From: Rhodoferax_B sp049316285
GTDB taxonomy: Bacteria > Pseudomonadota > Gammaproteobacteria > Burkholderiales > Burkholderiaceae_C
Direction: 5' to 3'
Assembly (NCBI RefSeq): GCF_049316285.1
Contig: NZ_JBMOXA010000012.1
Span: 62,001-126,000, forward strand
DNA length: 64,000 bases
Each line of letters starts with the position of its first letter. Positions within the stretch are counted from its first letter, which is position 1. Below are positions 26,185 through 35,084 of this stretch, piece by piece. A program made the translations under genes and the position numbers. The notes under the pieces are model-generated. The model was not told the DNA's origin, ran no database searches, and saw only the letters and a program-made list of their open reading frames with translations.

Positions 26185-28355
26185 CAGAAGTTCACCAGCA
26201 TGCCGACCTGCAACGCCCGGCCCGGCATCGAGGTGCCACAGCCGCCGTTCTGGAAGCGTGGGTCGGCGATACACGGCCTCTGATCCAGCGCAATAAAGAT
26301 CGGGCTGCGGTTGATGTCAAACAGGTTGTCGACCCGTGCGAACAGCTTGACCGACTTGTTGACACGGTAGTCGCCACGCAGATTCCAGGTGGTGAACGCG
26401 CCCTTGCGGTGGATAAAGCTGCTGTTGGCTTCGCCCTGTGGGATCAGCAGCGCTTCTTCGGTGTCGTACCACATCGGGCCGCGCAGCAATGCGCCTATCT
26501 GCAGGCTCCAGTCGTCGGGCTGTGCACCCGAGCCACGCGCATAACGCATGCCAAACGACGCCTCGTATTTGTACATGCGTTGCACAAAGTCGGTGGCCAA
26601 GGTGGTGGCACCCTTGTCCTGCATCTTGAAGTTGTAGTAGCCGTTGGCGAACAGCTTCAGCCGGTGTGGCGTCTTGTCGAAATTCAGCAGCTTGGCGAGA
26701 TCGGCATCGGCGCTGAGCTCCAGCCCTTGCACCAGGATATCGGCCGTGTTGTTGGCGTAGTCCGAGGTGTTGGTGCTGGCGCCACGCGACACCGTGATGA
26801 TGCGGTTGGCGATGGTGTTCTGGAACAGCGCCATGTCGATCTGCCCGGCTGGTGCTTGCCAGGTGCCACCGACCTCGATCTGGCGGTTGCTCTCGGGCTT
26901 GAGGTTGGGGTTGCCAAAAGTTCGACCACCACCCACGGCGGTGAAATCGGCGCCCAGCTCGCTGGCGGTGGGCGCGCGAAAACCGGTGGAAATGCCGGTG
27001 CGCAGGTTCAGCGTCTCTTGTGCGCGCCAGACGGCCCCGGTAGACCAGGTGGTCACTTCGTACGACTGGCTGCCGCCGCGCTGCAGCGCCAGGTTGGGCG
27101 TGAGGTCGAAGTCGGTGCTACCCCAGGTGCGGCGTGCGCCGCCGCGCAGCGTCACGCGGTCGTTGAAGAGTTTCTGCGCGTCTTCAAAATACAGCGCGTT
27201 GACCTGCTCGGTCTGGTTGTTGTCATAGGGTGCCACCTGGCCACCAGGCCCGCCGGGCATGGCCACACGCACACGGTCCGAGCGCAACCTGCTGTGCTCA
27301 TAGTCGTAGCCCAGCAGCAGGTCATTGCCCGCGCCCAGCTTGAAGCGCGGCTGCAGGCGTGTGCCCGCGATGTCGAGCTTGCGCAGGTTGTAGTCGCTGC
27401 GCGTACCGGGCACGGCGGCGGTGCCGCTGCGGATCACCGGTGAGGCCCATTTAAATTCGTCTTCGTCTTGCGCCGCATAAGCCTGCGCCATCCAACTGAT
27501 GCGTTCGTCAGAACTGCGGCCTTCGTAGGTGGCGTCGAACGAGGCGTTGCTGCGGTCGTCCTGGCTGATGGTGTTGGCGCCCGAGCCACGGAAACCGGCG
27601 TTGTAGATGCCGTCTGTGCGCAGTTGCAGGTCTACGCGGTTCAGCGCATTGATCTCCAAACCAAGCGCACCGCTGAGCGCACGCCGCTCCCAGCCGGTGT
27701 TGAGCATGCTGCTGCCGCCCTTGCCGGAGTCGTAATCGCCACGCTGGCCACCCGAGAGGCCCAGGTACCAATCCAGTTTGTCTGCGGTGCCCGAGGTTTG
27801 TGCACTGAGGGTGGCCAGCTCCCAGGAGCCGCCGGTCACGCTGACCTGGTTCGGCGGCGCATCCGAGCCTTTTTTCATGATGATGTTGATCACGCCGCCC
27901 ATGTTCTGGCTGCCGTAGATCACCGAGGCCGGGCCACGCACAATTTCAATCCGTTCGACCTCGGCCGTGCTCAGCTTGGAGATGTTGGCGGTGCCGGCAC
28001 GCCGGCCATTCACCAGCACCAGCACCTGGCTCTTGAAATCGCGGCCCTGGCCGTCGCTGGTGGCACCACGGATGTTGATCGAGGTCTGGGCCGCCGTCCA
28101 TTCGCTGAAGAAGCCTATGGCGTTCTCGGCCAGCAGATCGGTCACCGACTGCGCGCTTGAGCGCTCTATGGCCGCGCGGTCTATCACCTGGGTGGTGGCG
28201 GCAATACGGCTGCGCTCTTCAGGCCGCGCGGTGGCGGTGACAAAAACCTCTTTGAGGCCATCCGAAGTTTGGGCAATGCCGTCGCCAGCGGCGAGCGACA
28301 GACAGGCGAGGGCAACGGCCCTGGTAGAGACATAAAAGGGAAATGGTTTGCGCAT
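26184..28355 (-). CDS. btuB: TonB-dependent outer-membrane receptor (BtuB-like)
   Basis: A 723-residue outer-membrane transporter. After a signal peptide (about 1-28) comes a short region with KEVFVTATARPEE as TonB box-like segment. The plug domain at about 40-150 has SINIRGATSD and VERIEIVRGPASVIYGSQNMGGVINI. A 22-strand barrel follows, closing with the terminal Phe of VGMLVNF. The ATG at 28355 follows GGAG at a good distance; ATG 28370 is an alternative. It is the first gene of the operon and lies 142 bases downstream of a cobalamin riboswitch, which makes a corrinoid the likely ligand. Confidence 0.9.
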   Translation of the reverse strand: MRKPFPFYVSTRAVALACLSLAAGDGIAQTSDGLKEVFVTATARPEERSRIAATTQVIDRAAIERSSAQSVTDLLAENAIGFFSEWTAAQTSINIRGATSDGQGRDFKSQVLVLVNGRRAGTANISKLSTAEVERIEIVRGPASVIYGSQNMGGVINIIMKKGSDAPPNQVSVTGGSWELATLSAQTSGTADKLDWYLGLSGGQRGDYDSGKGGSSMLNTGWERRALSGALGLEINALNRVDLQLRTDGIYNAGFRGSGANTISQDDRSNASFDATYEGRSSDERISWMAQAYAAQDEDEFKWASPVIRSGTAAVPGTRSDYNLRKLDIAGTRLQPRFKLGAGNDLLLGYDYEHSRLRSDRVRVAMPGGPGGQVAPYDNNQTEQVNALYFEDAQKLFNDRVTLRGGARRTWGSTDFDLTPNLALQRGGSQSYEVTTWSTGAVWRAQETLNLRTGISTGFRAPTASELGADFTAVGGGRTFGNPNLKPESNRQIEVGGTWQAPAGQIDMALFQNTIANRIITVSRGASTNTSDYANNTADILVQGLELSADADLAKLLNFDKTPHRLKLFANGYYNFKMQDKGATTLATDFVQRMYKYEASFGMRYARGSGAQPDDWSLQIGALLRGPMWYDTEEALLIPQGEANSSFIHRKGAFTTWNLRGDYRVNKSVKLFARVDNLFDINRSPIFIALDQRPCIADPRFQNGGCGTSMPGRALQVGMLVNF

Positions 28356-28496
28356 GCGCGGCTCCAGCATGTTCCGCGACCCCGCGGAACAATCGAGACA
28401 TCAAAAAGCACGCTGAAGGCACACGTCGAAGCAGGCCGCAGCAAAAGCAGCGGCCGGCCCGGACCGACGCACTCCCGCAACGTCCGAAGGCGGTGG

Positions 28497-28745
28497 CGCA
28501 GGCCGGTATCCGGGCTCGCGGAGCATCTTTGGGTGCTACACCCATGGTGTGCACCAAAGACCAGAAACACCCGCCTTCCCACGCTTGAAGCGCAGTGGCT
28601 GTGGATGCCGTTGGCATCGACTTGGGGTTTCCTTATCCGCTGACCGTTGCGGGGGCAGCGCAGGAATTGCCATGTCTTCAACGACGTGGCGCACCTGCTT
28701 CCCGTTTAACCCCGCATGTTCCAGAAGAACATGCAAGGCACCTGG
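28497..28745 (-). promoter_or_regulatory. Cobalamin (B12) riboswitch
   Basis: On the minus strand the leader of btuB carries the conserved elements of the cobalamin aptamer in order: AGGTGCC near 28743, GGGAAGCAGGTG around 28690-28701, CTGCCCCCGCAACGGT around 28645-28660, the B12-box part GCCACTG near 28590, GGGAAGGCGG near 28575, and the terminal GAGCCCGGATACCGGCCTGC segment around 28500-28520. It should reduce expression of the receptor and transport genes when cobalamin is plentiful. The remaining bases up to the divergent LysR end (28746-28827) show nothing more. Confidence 0.95.
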
Positions 28746-28827
28746 CAACCGTGGCAGGCCGCGCACTTGAAGTGGCTCGGCATGCCGGGCGCGATTATAG
28801 GAGCGCGATTGGCAAGAGGATGGCAGT

Positions 28828-29769
28828 TCAGATGTATGCAGCCAATCCCAGCACCTGCCTGAACAGGTCTACCCGCGGGCTGCTCACACCGGCGCGGTGG
28901 ATCAACGCCACCGGGCCGGACGGCACAGCAGGCCCCACCCTCAGCTGGTCCACCAGGTTCAGGTTTTTCGCATGGGCGATCAAGGTCACATCGGGTGCAA
29001 TGCCCAGGCCCACACCGGCCGCGACCAGCTCCACGTTGGTCACCGGGCTGGCAGATTCGATGATGGGCATGGGCGGCATCACACCGGCACGGATGAAGCA
29101 GTCTTCCACCACGCGCCGCGCCATGGCGCCTTGCGCCGGCAAGACCCAGGGTTCGGCAGACAGGTCCTGCCAGCTCACGCTGCGCGCCCGCACCAGGCGA
29201 TGTTTTTTCGGGGCGATGATGCTGAACTGCACCTCGAATAATTTCTCATAGTGCAGGGCGACTGCACCGGGCTCGGGCAGTTGCGCCGGATAGGTGGTGA
29301 GCAGCGCGTCGACCTCGCCCTTCATCAAGGCCTGCATCAGCACCGGCACACGTTCCTCCAGCAAGTGCACACGCACCGGCGGGTTGCGCTGTACCAGTTT
29401 CTTCAGCACCTCGGGCAGGTAGCCTTGCGCCACGAAGGGTGGCGCGCCTATCCTCAAGCTGGCGGCAAAGCGGTCGCCCGCTGTGGCTTCGCGTTGCACA
29501 TGGGTCAACTCTTTAAGCAACAGCGCGGCGCCGCGAATCGCCACTGCGCCCTGGTCCGTGGGTTTGAGGCCACGCGGTGTACGCACAAACAGTGCAAAAC
29601 CAAAGGCGGTCTCGATTTCGACCAGCGCCTTGCTGAGCGCAGGCTGCGTCAGATTCAGTGCCTCGGCGGCCGCACGCAGGCTGCCACCACGCTGCAACTC
29701 GGTCAGCAGGCGCAGATGCCGAAAGCGCAGCCGGGAGATCAGGTGTTCCGCGTCAGTGGATAAAGGCAT
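28828..29769 (-). CDS. LysR-family transcriptional regulator of the catabolic island
   Basis: A 313-residue LysR regulator. The winged helix is at about 12-72 with LRFRHLRLLTELQRGGSLRAAAEALNLTQPALSKALVEIE-type spacing split by the HTH turn. The effector domain (about 100-305) has the two-lobed periplasmic-binding-like pattern. It is divergent from the Bug receptor at 29891, and the gap of 121 bases carries a near-perfect LysR-type inverted repeat. It is the best candidate to control the CoA-dependent operon, and perhaps the phthalate-like genes, in response to an aromatic acid. The effector cannot be told from sequence. Confidence 0.88.
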   Translation of the reverse strand: MPLSTDAEHLISRLRFRHLRLLTELQRGGSLRAAAEALNLTQPALSKALVEIETAFGFALFVRTPRGLKPTDQGAVAIRGAALLLKELTHVQREATAGDRFAASLRIGAPPFVAQGYLPEVLKKLVQRNPPVRVHLLEERVPVLMQALMKGEVDALLTTYPAQLPEPGAVALHYEKLFEVQFSIIAPKKHRLVRARSVSWQDLSAEPWVLPAQGAMARRVVEDCFIRAGVMPPMPIIESASPVTNVELVAAGVGLGIAPDVTLIAHAKNLNLVDQLRVGPAVPSGPVALIHRAGVSSPRVDLFRQVLGLAAYI

Positions 29770-29820
29770 GGCGAGTCACGGTCTGGTATGGCACGAGGCT
29801 TAACGAAAAGCTTTCAACAT

Positions 29821-29842
29821 ATAAAAAGATATCACTTTTTAT
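29821..29842. promoter_or_regulatory. LysR-type operator between regulator and bug gene
   Basis: ATAAAAAG (29821-29828) and CTTTTTAT (29835-29842) form a perfect 8-bp inverted repeat with the six-base spacer ATATCA, in an AT-rich gap between divergent genes. Inverted repeats of this size with a T-N11-A core are the usual binding site of LysR regulators. It is 50 bases from the start of the Bug gene. Confidence 0.6.
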
Positions 29843-29890
29843 TATTCCCCAGCAATCCTATGCTTGGCCCAAACCCACAAGGAGACAACC

Positions 29891-30883
29891 ATGGACCGTC
29901 GCACTTTCTGCTTGAGCGCAGCCTCAAGCGCTTTCTCTGGCGCATTTTTATCGGCCACCGCGGCACACGCTGCCGAGGCTTATCCGAGCCGGCCGGTGCG
30001 CATCATCGTGCCGTACGCCGCAGGCGGTGGGCCGGATGTGATGGTGCGGCAATTCGGCCCCAAGCTTGGCGAGGCATTGGGCCAAGCCACCGTGATAGAG
30101 AACAAGGTCGGCGCCGGTGGTGTGCTTGCCGCCCAATACGCGGCGCAGGCGCAGCCAGACGGCTACACCGTGCTGGTGGGCTCGAACTCGCATCTGATCC
30201 AGAAAATTCTGCAGCCCAGCCTGAAGTTCGACCCGACCACCGAGTTCATCCCCGTGACGACGATAGGCACCTCACCCAGCGTGTTGGTGGTGGCCGCGAA
30301 TTCGCCTTACCGCTCGGTGGAAGAACTGGTCGCTGCGGTCAAGGCCAAGCCGGGGAAATTGAACTACGGCTCGGGCGGCATAGGCTCCGCCGCCCACCTG
30401 GGGGGCGCCACGCTGATGTCGCTGGTCAACGGCAATGCCGTGCACGTGCCGCTCAAAGGTTCGGTGGAGATTCCGCTGTCGCTGCTGCGTGGCGACACCG
30501 ATTTCGCGTTCACCATTGCCGGCACGGCGATACCGCAGGTCAAGGGCGGCAAGCTGCGCGCGCTGGCCGTGACCAGTGCCGCCCCATTAAAGGAGCTGCC
30601 GAACGTGCCGCCGCTGCGCGACGTGATGCGCAGCGAATTGACGGTGCAGGAGTTCTGGTTCGGCCTTTGGGTGCCGCTCAAGACACCGGCCGAGGTGATT
30701 GCCAAACTCTACAGCTCCACCATACAGGCGCTGGGCGACCCGGCTGTCAAAACGGCATTCGAGTTGACCGGCAACAGCGTGATCCACAGCGACAGCCCCA
30801 AGGCCGATGCGGCGTTTGTGCAGGCTGAAAACCGCAAGTGGACCGAGATCATCAAGCTCACCGGTGTCACCGCCAGTTCGTGA
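29891..30883 (+). CDS. Bug/TctC-family periplasmic binding protein with Tat-like leader
   Basis: A 330-residue Bug receptor. The leader begins MDRRTFCLSAA, a twin-arginine pattern (RRTFCL), and ends near AAHA at residue ~33, so export by Tat is likely. Family motifs PYAAGGGPDV, ENKVGAGGVLAA and PDGYT are present. GGAGACAACC precedes the ATG. It is the first gene of the plus-strand catabolic operon and probably binds the acid that the following CoA-transferase activates. Confidence 0.9.
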   Translation: MDRRTFCLSAASSAFSGAFLSATAAHAAEAYPSRPVRIIVPYAAGGGPDVMVRQFGPKLGEALGQATVIENKVGAGGVLAAQYAAQAQPDGYTVLVGSNSHLIQKILQPSLKFDPTTEFIPVTTIGTSPSVLVVAANSPYRSVEELVAAVKAKPGKLNYGSGGIGSAAHLGGATLMSLVNGNAVHVPLKGSVEIPLSLLRGDTDFAFTIAGTAIPQVKGGKLRALAVTSAAPLKELPNVPPLRDVMRSELTVQEFWFGLWVPLKTPAEVIAKLYSSTIQALGDPAVKTAFELTGNSVIHSDSPKADAAFVQAENRKWTEIIKLTGVTASS

Positions 30884-30902
30884 GATAAAGAGAAAGCGTC
30901 TT

Positions 30903-32162
30903 ATGTCTAAACCACTTAGCGGCGTGCGCGTGCTTGATTTGTCGCACGTCATCGCCGGTCCGCTGGCCTCTTTTTATCTGGCCCAGTTGGGGGCCGAAGT
31001 CATCAAGATCGAACCCCCGCTGGCAGGCGAGGTCATGCGCTCGATGAAGGCCACACCAGGCAGCGACACCCCCACCGGGTTTGTCGCCTGCAATGCGGGC
31101 AAACATTCCGTGGCGCTGGACATTCGAACGCCCGAGGGTGCTGCCTTGGTGCGTTCACTCGCCGCTTCGGCAGACGTTTTCATCGAAAACTTTCGCCCTG
31201 GGGTGGTCGCCAAATACGGCCTGGACTTTGAGTCCATCAAGGCCGTGAAGCCGGACATCGTGTATTGCTCGATTTCCGGTTTTGGCCAGCAGGGCGACTG
31301 GTCGCATCGCGGCGCTTACGACCACGTGGTGCAGGCGCTGACCGGCATGATGATGATGTCGGGCGAAGGGCAGGACGCTCCGCCGCTGAAGGTCGGCTTT
31401 CCGGTGATCGATGTGGCGGTGGGCATGCTGGCATCGCTTTCCATCGTCTCGTCGCTGCACCGCCGCTCGCGCGAAGGCGTGGGCCAATACATCGATTCAT
31501 CCATGGTGCAGGCCTCGCTGATGTTGATGTACCCGAATACCAGCGCCTTCCTGACCGATGGTGTGGAAGCCCCGCGCACCGGCAACCGTGGCTACACCGG
31601 CAGCCCCGCGGCCGACACCTATGCCTGCGCAGAGGGTTGGCTGGCCGTCGCGGCCAACACCCCGGCGCAGTTTCGCAAACTCACTAAGGTATTGGGCATT
31701 GAAGAACTGTGCAACGACCCACGCGCCCTGGACCTCGACGCGTTTAACGCCCCCAACGGTTTTGTGGTGCCTAAAGACACGCCTTATGTGACGGCCTTGC
31801 TGCGATCGGCTTTTGAAAGCCACAACGCATTTGAACTCGAAGAACAACTCAGCGCCGCTGGTGTGCCTGCGGCACGTGTACGCAGGCTGGGCGAATTTCT
31901 GCGCGAAGCCGACGCAACCGGCTGCGTGGAATTGCCCGATTTCCGCTTTCAGCAAGCCAGCCATAGCGTGCGCACATGCGGCATAGGCTTCGCCTTTGCC
32001 GATGACGGCGAAGCCACCACCCTGGGCGCCGAAACGCTGGGCCAGAGCACCGAAGCGGTGTTGAAACAAGACGGTGTTTCCGATGACACCATCGCCGCGC
32101 TACGCGCTGCCGGCGTGATACGCACCGCCACGTTGGCCGCGCAGCCTACGGCCGCGCTTTGA
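30903..32162 (+). CDS. Class III acyl-CoA transferase (CaiB/BaiF family)
   Basis: A 419-residue family III CoA-transferase, moving CoA between carboxylic acids by way of an aspartyl-CoA intermediate. The N-terminal VRVLDLSHVIAGPLA and GAEVIKIEPP segments are typical, and the expected catalytic Asp is D140 in GAYDHVVQALTG. The ATG at 30903 follows the Bug stop by 18 bases. It should activate the imported acid for the hydratase, dehydrogenase and thiolase encoded next. Related enzymes act on oxalate, succinate, benzylsuccinate, itaconate and phthalate; which applies here is unknown. Confidence 0.9.
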   Translation: MSKPLSGVRVLDLSHVIAGPLASFYLAQLGAEVIKIEPPLAGEVMRSMKATPGSDTPTGFVACNAGKHSVALDIRTPEGAALVRSLAASADVFIENFRPGVVAKYGLDFESIKAVKPDIVYCSISGFGQQGDWSHRGAYDHVVQALTGMMMMSGEGQDAPPLKVGFPVIDVAVGMLASLSIVSSLHRRSREGVGQYIDSSMVQASLMLMYPNTSAFLTDGVEAPRTGNRGYTGSPAADTYACAEGWLAVAANTPAQFRKLTKVLGIEELCNDPRALDLDAFNAPNGFVVPKDTPYVTALLRSAFESHNAFELEEQLSAAGVPAARVRRLGEFLREADATGCVELPDFRFQQASHSVRTCGIGFAFADDGEATTLGAETLGQSTEAVLKQDGVSDDTIAALRAAGVIRTATLAAQPTAAL

Positions 32163-32197
32163 TAGACAACTTAATCGTGAAAGAAAAGAGAGAAAAC

Positions 32198-33124
32198 ATG
32201 TCGCAACTTCTGCAGGATCGTGTAGCCATCATCACCGGCGCTGGCCGAGGCTTGGGCCGCTCCCATGCGCTTGAGCTGGCGCGCCACGGCGCACGCGTGG
32301 TGGTGAACGACATTGGCGCTTGCCAGCCGGGCTCTTCGGCGCAAGCCGTGGTGCAGGACATCCAGGCCCTGGGCGGTGAAGCCTTTGCCAACGATGCGGA
32401 TGTGACCAGTCCACAACAAGTCGAAGCCATGGTGCAGCAAGCTGTGGCCAAGTGGGGTCGCGTGGACATCTTGGTCAATAACGCGGGCATCTTGCGCGAC
32501 AAGAGTTTTGCCAAGATGGAATTGGATGATTTTCGTCTGGTGATGGAAGTCCACCTCATGGGCGCCGTGCATTGCGCCAAGGCGGTCTGGAACCTGATGC
32601 GTGCCCAGAACTACGGCCGCATCGTGATGACGTCTTCGTCCTCGGGCTTGTACGGCAACTTTGGCCAGGCCAACTACGGCGCCGCCAAGATGGCCTTGGT
32701 CGGTTTGATGCAAACCCTGGCGCTGGAGGGAGAACGCAACAATATTCGCGTCAACTGCCTGGCGCCCACCGCCGCCACCGCCATGACCGAGACCTTGCTG
32801 GCCGCCGAGGAATTGGCATTGCTCGCGCCCGAATCGGTGAGCCCCGCGCTGGTGGCGCTGGTCACCGAAGACGCGCCCACACGCAGTATCTTGCTGGCCG
32901 GCGCCGGTGGTTTTGAGCAGGCCAACATCACCATGACCAAGGGCATCTTCCTGCCGCGCTCCGAGTCTCAGGCCAGCCAGTTGATCACACGGCTCGCAGA
33001 AGTCTCTGACCGCCACGAGGAGCAAGTGCCCGCCACAGGTTTCGACCAACTGCGCCACGAAATTGCCAAGGCCCGTGTACACAAGGCGGCGCTGCAGCCG
33101 GCCCAGCAGGCAGAAAACGCCTGA
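32198..33124 (+). CDS. SDR 3-hydroxyacyl-CoA dehydrogenase of MFE2/HSD17B4 type
   Basis: A 308-residue short-chain dehydrogenase. The cofactor site is TGAGRGLG at about 14-21, followed by the DVT and NNAG motifs and the catalytic Ser-Tyr-Lys in MTSSSSGLYGNFGQ and NYGAAKMALVG. The DVTSPQQVEAMV and VNCLAPTAATAMTE segments closely match the dehydrogenase part of peroxisomal multifunctional enzyme type 2. That suggests oxidation of an (R)-3-hydroxyacyl-CoA, in agreement with the MaoC hydratase of the same operon. The C-terminal ~70 residues extend beyond the core SDR fold. Confidence 0.88.
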   Translation: MSQLLQDRVAIITGAGRGLGRSHALELARHGARVVVNDIGACQPGSSAQAVVQDIQALGGEAFANDADVTSPQQVEAMVQQAVAKWGRVDILVNNAGILRDKSFAKMELDDFRLVMEVHLMGAVHCAKAVWNLMRAQNYGRIVMTSSSSGLYGNFGQANYGAAKMALVGLMQTLALEGERNNIRVNCLAPTAATAMTETLLAAEELALLAPESVSPALVALVTEDAPTRSILLAGAGGFEQANITMTKGIFLPRSESQASQLITRLAEVSDRHEEQVPATGFDQLRHEIAKARVHKAALQPAQQAENA

Positions 33125-33139
33125 CAGGCTGAACCCACC

Positions 33140-34327
33140 ATGAACCCAAAAGAAGTTGTAGTCCTGTCGGCGGTACGCACCGCCATCGGGAGTTTTGGCG
33201 GCAGCCTGAAAGATGTGCCGCCCACCACCCTGGCGGCAAACGTTGTGCGCGCCGCCCTGGCCAAGGCTGAAGTCACAGGCGATGTGGTCGACCACGTTTG
33301 TTTCGGGCAGGTGATCCAGACCGAGCCACGCGATCTGTATCTCTCGCGCGTGGCCGCACTGGAAGGTGGCTGCCATGAGCACACCCCCGCGTTCAACGTC
33401 AACCGGCTGTGTGGCTCGGGCTTGCAGGCCGTGGTCTCTGCGGCACAACTCATACAGCTCGGTGACTGCGGGAGCGTGCTGGCCGGCGGGGCCGAGAGCA
33501 TGTCGCGTGCACCCTACCTGAGCCAGGCCATGCGTTTTGGCGCACGCATGGGCAACACCGAGATGACCGACATGCTCACGGCGGCGCTGCACGACCCGTT
33601 CCATCACATCCACATGGGCATCACGGCCGAAAACGTTGCCACCAAATGGGCCATCACGCGGCAGGAACAGGATGCGCTGGCGCTAGCGAGCCACCGCCGG
33701 GCGGCGGCGGCGGTCGCCGAGCGGCGCTTTGTCGAGCAGATTGTTCCCATCACCGTGCGCCGTGGCAAAAAGGAAGAAGTCTTTGACACCGATGAACATT
33801 TCCGCCCCAATGTGAGCGCAGCCGACCTTGGCAAGCTCAAGCCGGTGTTCGCCAAGGAAAACGGCAGCGTGACCGCGGGCAACGCCTCTGGCATCAACGA
33901 CGGCGCAGCCGCGCTGCTGCTGATGGAACGCGGCCTGGCCGCGTCACGCGGGCTCAAACCCATGGCCAGGCTGGTGAGTTATGCCCACGCGGGTGTGGAC
34001 CCGCGCTACATGGGCATAGGCCCGGTACCCGCGACACTCGCGGCCTTGAAGAAAGCCAACTTGACGGTAGCCGATCTGGACGTCATCGAGTCCAACGAGG
34101 CCTTTGCCGCCCAAGCCTGTGCGGTGGCCAAGGAGTTGGGGCTCGACCCCGCCAAGGTCAACCCCAACGGCTCGGGCATTGCGCTGGGCCACCCCGTGGG
34201 CGCTACCGGCGCCATCATTACGGTAAAGGCCTTGCATGAGCTGCAGCGCGTGGCCGGGCGTTATGCCTTGGTCACCATGTGTATTGGCGGCGGCCAGGGC
34301 ATTGCCGCAATCTTCGAGCGTCTATGA
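33140..34327 (+). CDS. Thiolase (acetyl-CoA C-acyltransferase)
   Basis: A 395-residue thiolase with an intact active site: nucleophile C91 in NRLCGSGLQ, H351 in GHPVGATGA and C381 in MCIGGGQG. It should cleave the 3-oxoacyl-CoA made by the preceding SDR, releasing acetyl-CoA (or another short acyl-CoA). It starts 15 bases after the SDR stop, and its own stop overlaps the MaoC start (ATGA), so the operon order is CoA-transferase, SDR, thiolase, hydratase. Confidence 0.93.
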   Translation: MNPKEVVVLSAVRTAIGSFGGSLKDVPPTTLAANVVRAALAKAEVTGDVVDHVCFGQVIQTEPRDLYLSRVAALEGGCHEHTPAFNVNRLCGSGLQAVVSAAQLIQLGDCGSVLAGGAESMSRAPYLSQAMRFGARMGNTEMTDMLTAALHDPFHHIHMGITAENVATKWAITRQEQDALALASHRRAAAAVAERRFVEQIVPITVRRGKKEEVFDTDEHFRPNVSAADLGKLKPVFAKENGSVTAGNASGINDGAAALLLMERGLAASRGLKPMARLVSYAHAGVDPRYMGIGPVPATLAALKKANLTVADLDVIESNEAFAAQACAVAKELGLDPAKVNPNGSGIALGHPVGATGAIITVKALHELQRVAGRYALVTMCIGGGQGIAAIFERL

Positions 34328-34800
34328 GCACACAACCGACCAAACACCCATTCGATTCGCTGCCTGCGCTGGAAGCCTTCTTGGGGCAGGCACCGCGCCA
34401 GAGCGCGCCCACGCTGATAGACCAGCCCATGATTGACGCATTTGGCGGCCTCACCAATGACCGCCAGTGGATCCACACCGACCCCGTGCGTGCAGCGCAG
34501 CAGGGGCCGTTCAAGACAACGATTGCGCACGGCTTTCTGGCCTTGTCCATGTTGACCAGTTGGCACTTTGATTGTTTCGACTATCCCAACGCCAAGATGC
34601 TGTTGAACTATGGCTTCAACAAGGTCCGCTTCACCGCAGCCGTACCCCAGGGCTCTTTGTTGTCCGCAGGGTTTCAACTGCTCAAGGTCGAGCGTGTTGG
34701 TGAACACGAGGCGCGTTGCTGCTGGAAGGTGGAGGCGCGTGTCGCGGGCAGCGAGCGCCCGGCCCTGGTGGCCGAATGGCTGATGCAGATCCGTTATTGA
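34324..34800 (+). CDS. MaoC-family (R)-specific enoyl-CoA hydratase
   Basis: A 158-residue hot-dog-fold hydratase. The catalytic Asp/His motif is in FGGLTNDRQWIHTDPVRA, followed by the conserved TIAHGFLALSML helix. It hydrates an enoyl-CoA to the (R)-3-hydroxyacyl-CoA that MFE2-type SDRs oxidise. The ATG at 34324 overlaps the thiolase stop. It is the last gene of this operon; a strong terminator hairpin follows 75 bases later. Confidence 0.9.
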   Translation: MSTQPTKHPFDSLPALEAFLGQAPRQSAPTLIDQPMIDAFGGLTNDRQWIHTDPVRAAQQGPFKTTIAHGFLALSMLTSWHFDCFDYPNAKMLLNYGFNKVRFTAAVPQGSLLSAGFQLLKVERVGEHEARCCWKVEARVAGSERPALVAEWLMQIRY

Positions 34801-34874
34801 CGGCGACGCCCAGAAACCACGTCAAAACACAGCGCTGCCCGACCAACACCCACCACACACGGCCAGACGCAGCC

Positions 34875-34935
34875 AGCCTGCATTCACCGGGTTCCGCCTT
34901 CGCAGGCGCCGAACCCGGTGAATGCAGGCTTTTTT
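34875..34935 (+). terminator. Very long perfect hairpin terminator
   Basis: Arms of 20 bases (34875-34894 and 34911-34930) are perfectly complementary, with a 16-base loop that itself contains a small CGCC/GGCG stem, followed by TTTTTT. It ends the CoA-dependent operon. The length and perfection of the stem exceed those of ordinary terminators. The rest of the gap to 35084 shows no other feature. Confidence 0.85.
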
Positions 34936-35084
34936 GTTGGTCGCAGGCTTCAGGGAAAACACTTAATTCCGGTGGTTGTGTATCTGGCACTGCGGCACTT
35001 AAAATCTTAGTCATCTAAGCAAATTAAGAGAAATGGCGCAAGCCATTCGCCGGCGGCGCAGCCGCCCCCCACCGGACCGGCCTC

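Noticed and set aside
25288..26283. 331-residue plus-strand frame
   Set aside because: Antisense to the periplasmic binding protein gene; His/Gln/Arg-rich with no domain.
23499..28355. Haem or ferric-siderophore uptake as the role of the receptor/ABC operon
   Set aside because: The receptor and FecCD-type permease alone would allow it, but the unmistakable cobalamin riboswitch ahead of the operon favours corrinoid uptake.
32171..33613. 480-residue minus-strand frame across SDR and thiolase
   Set aside because: Antisense to two enzymes with intact catalytic motifs; high-GC DNA commonly leaves such frames open.
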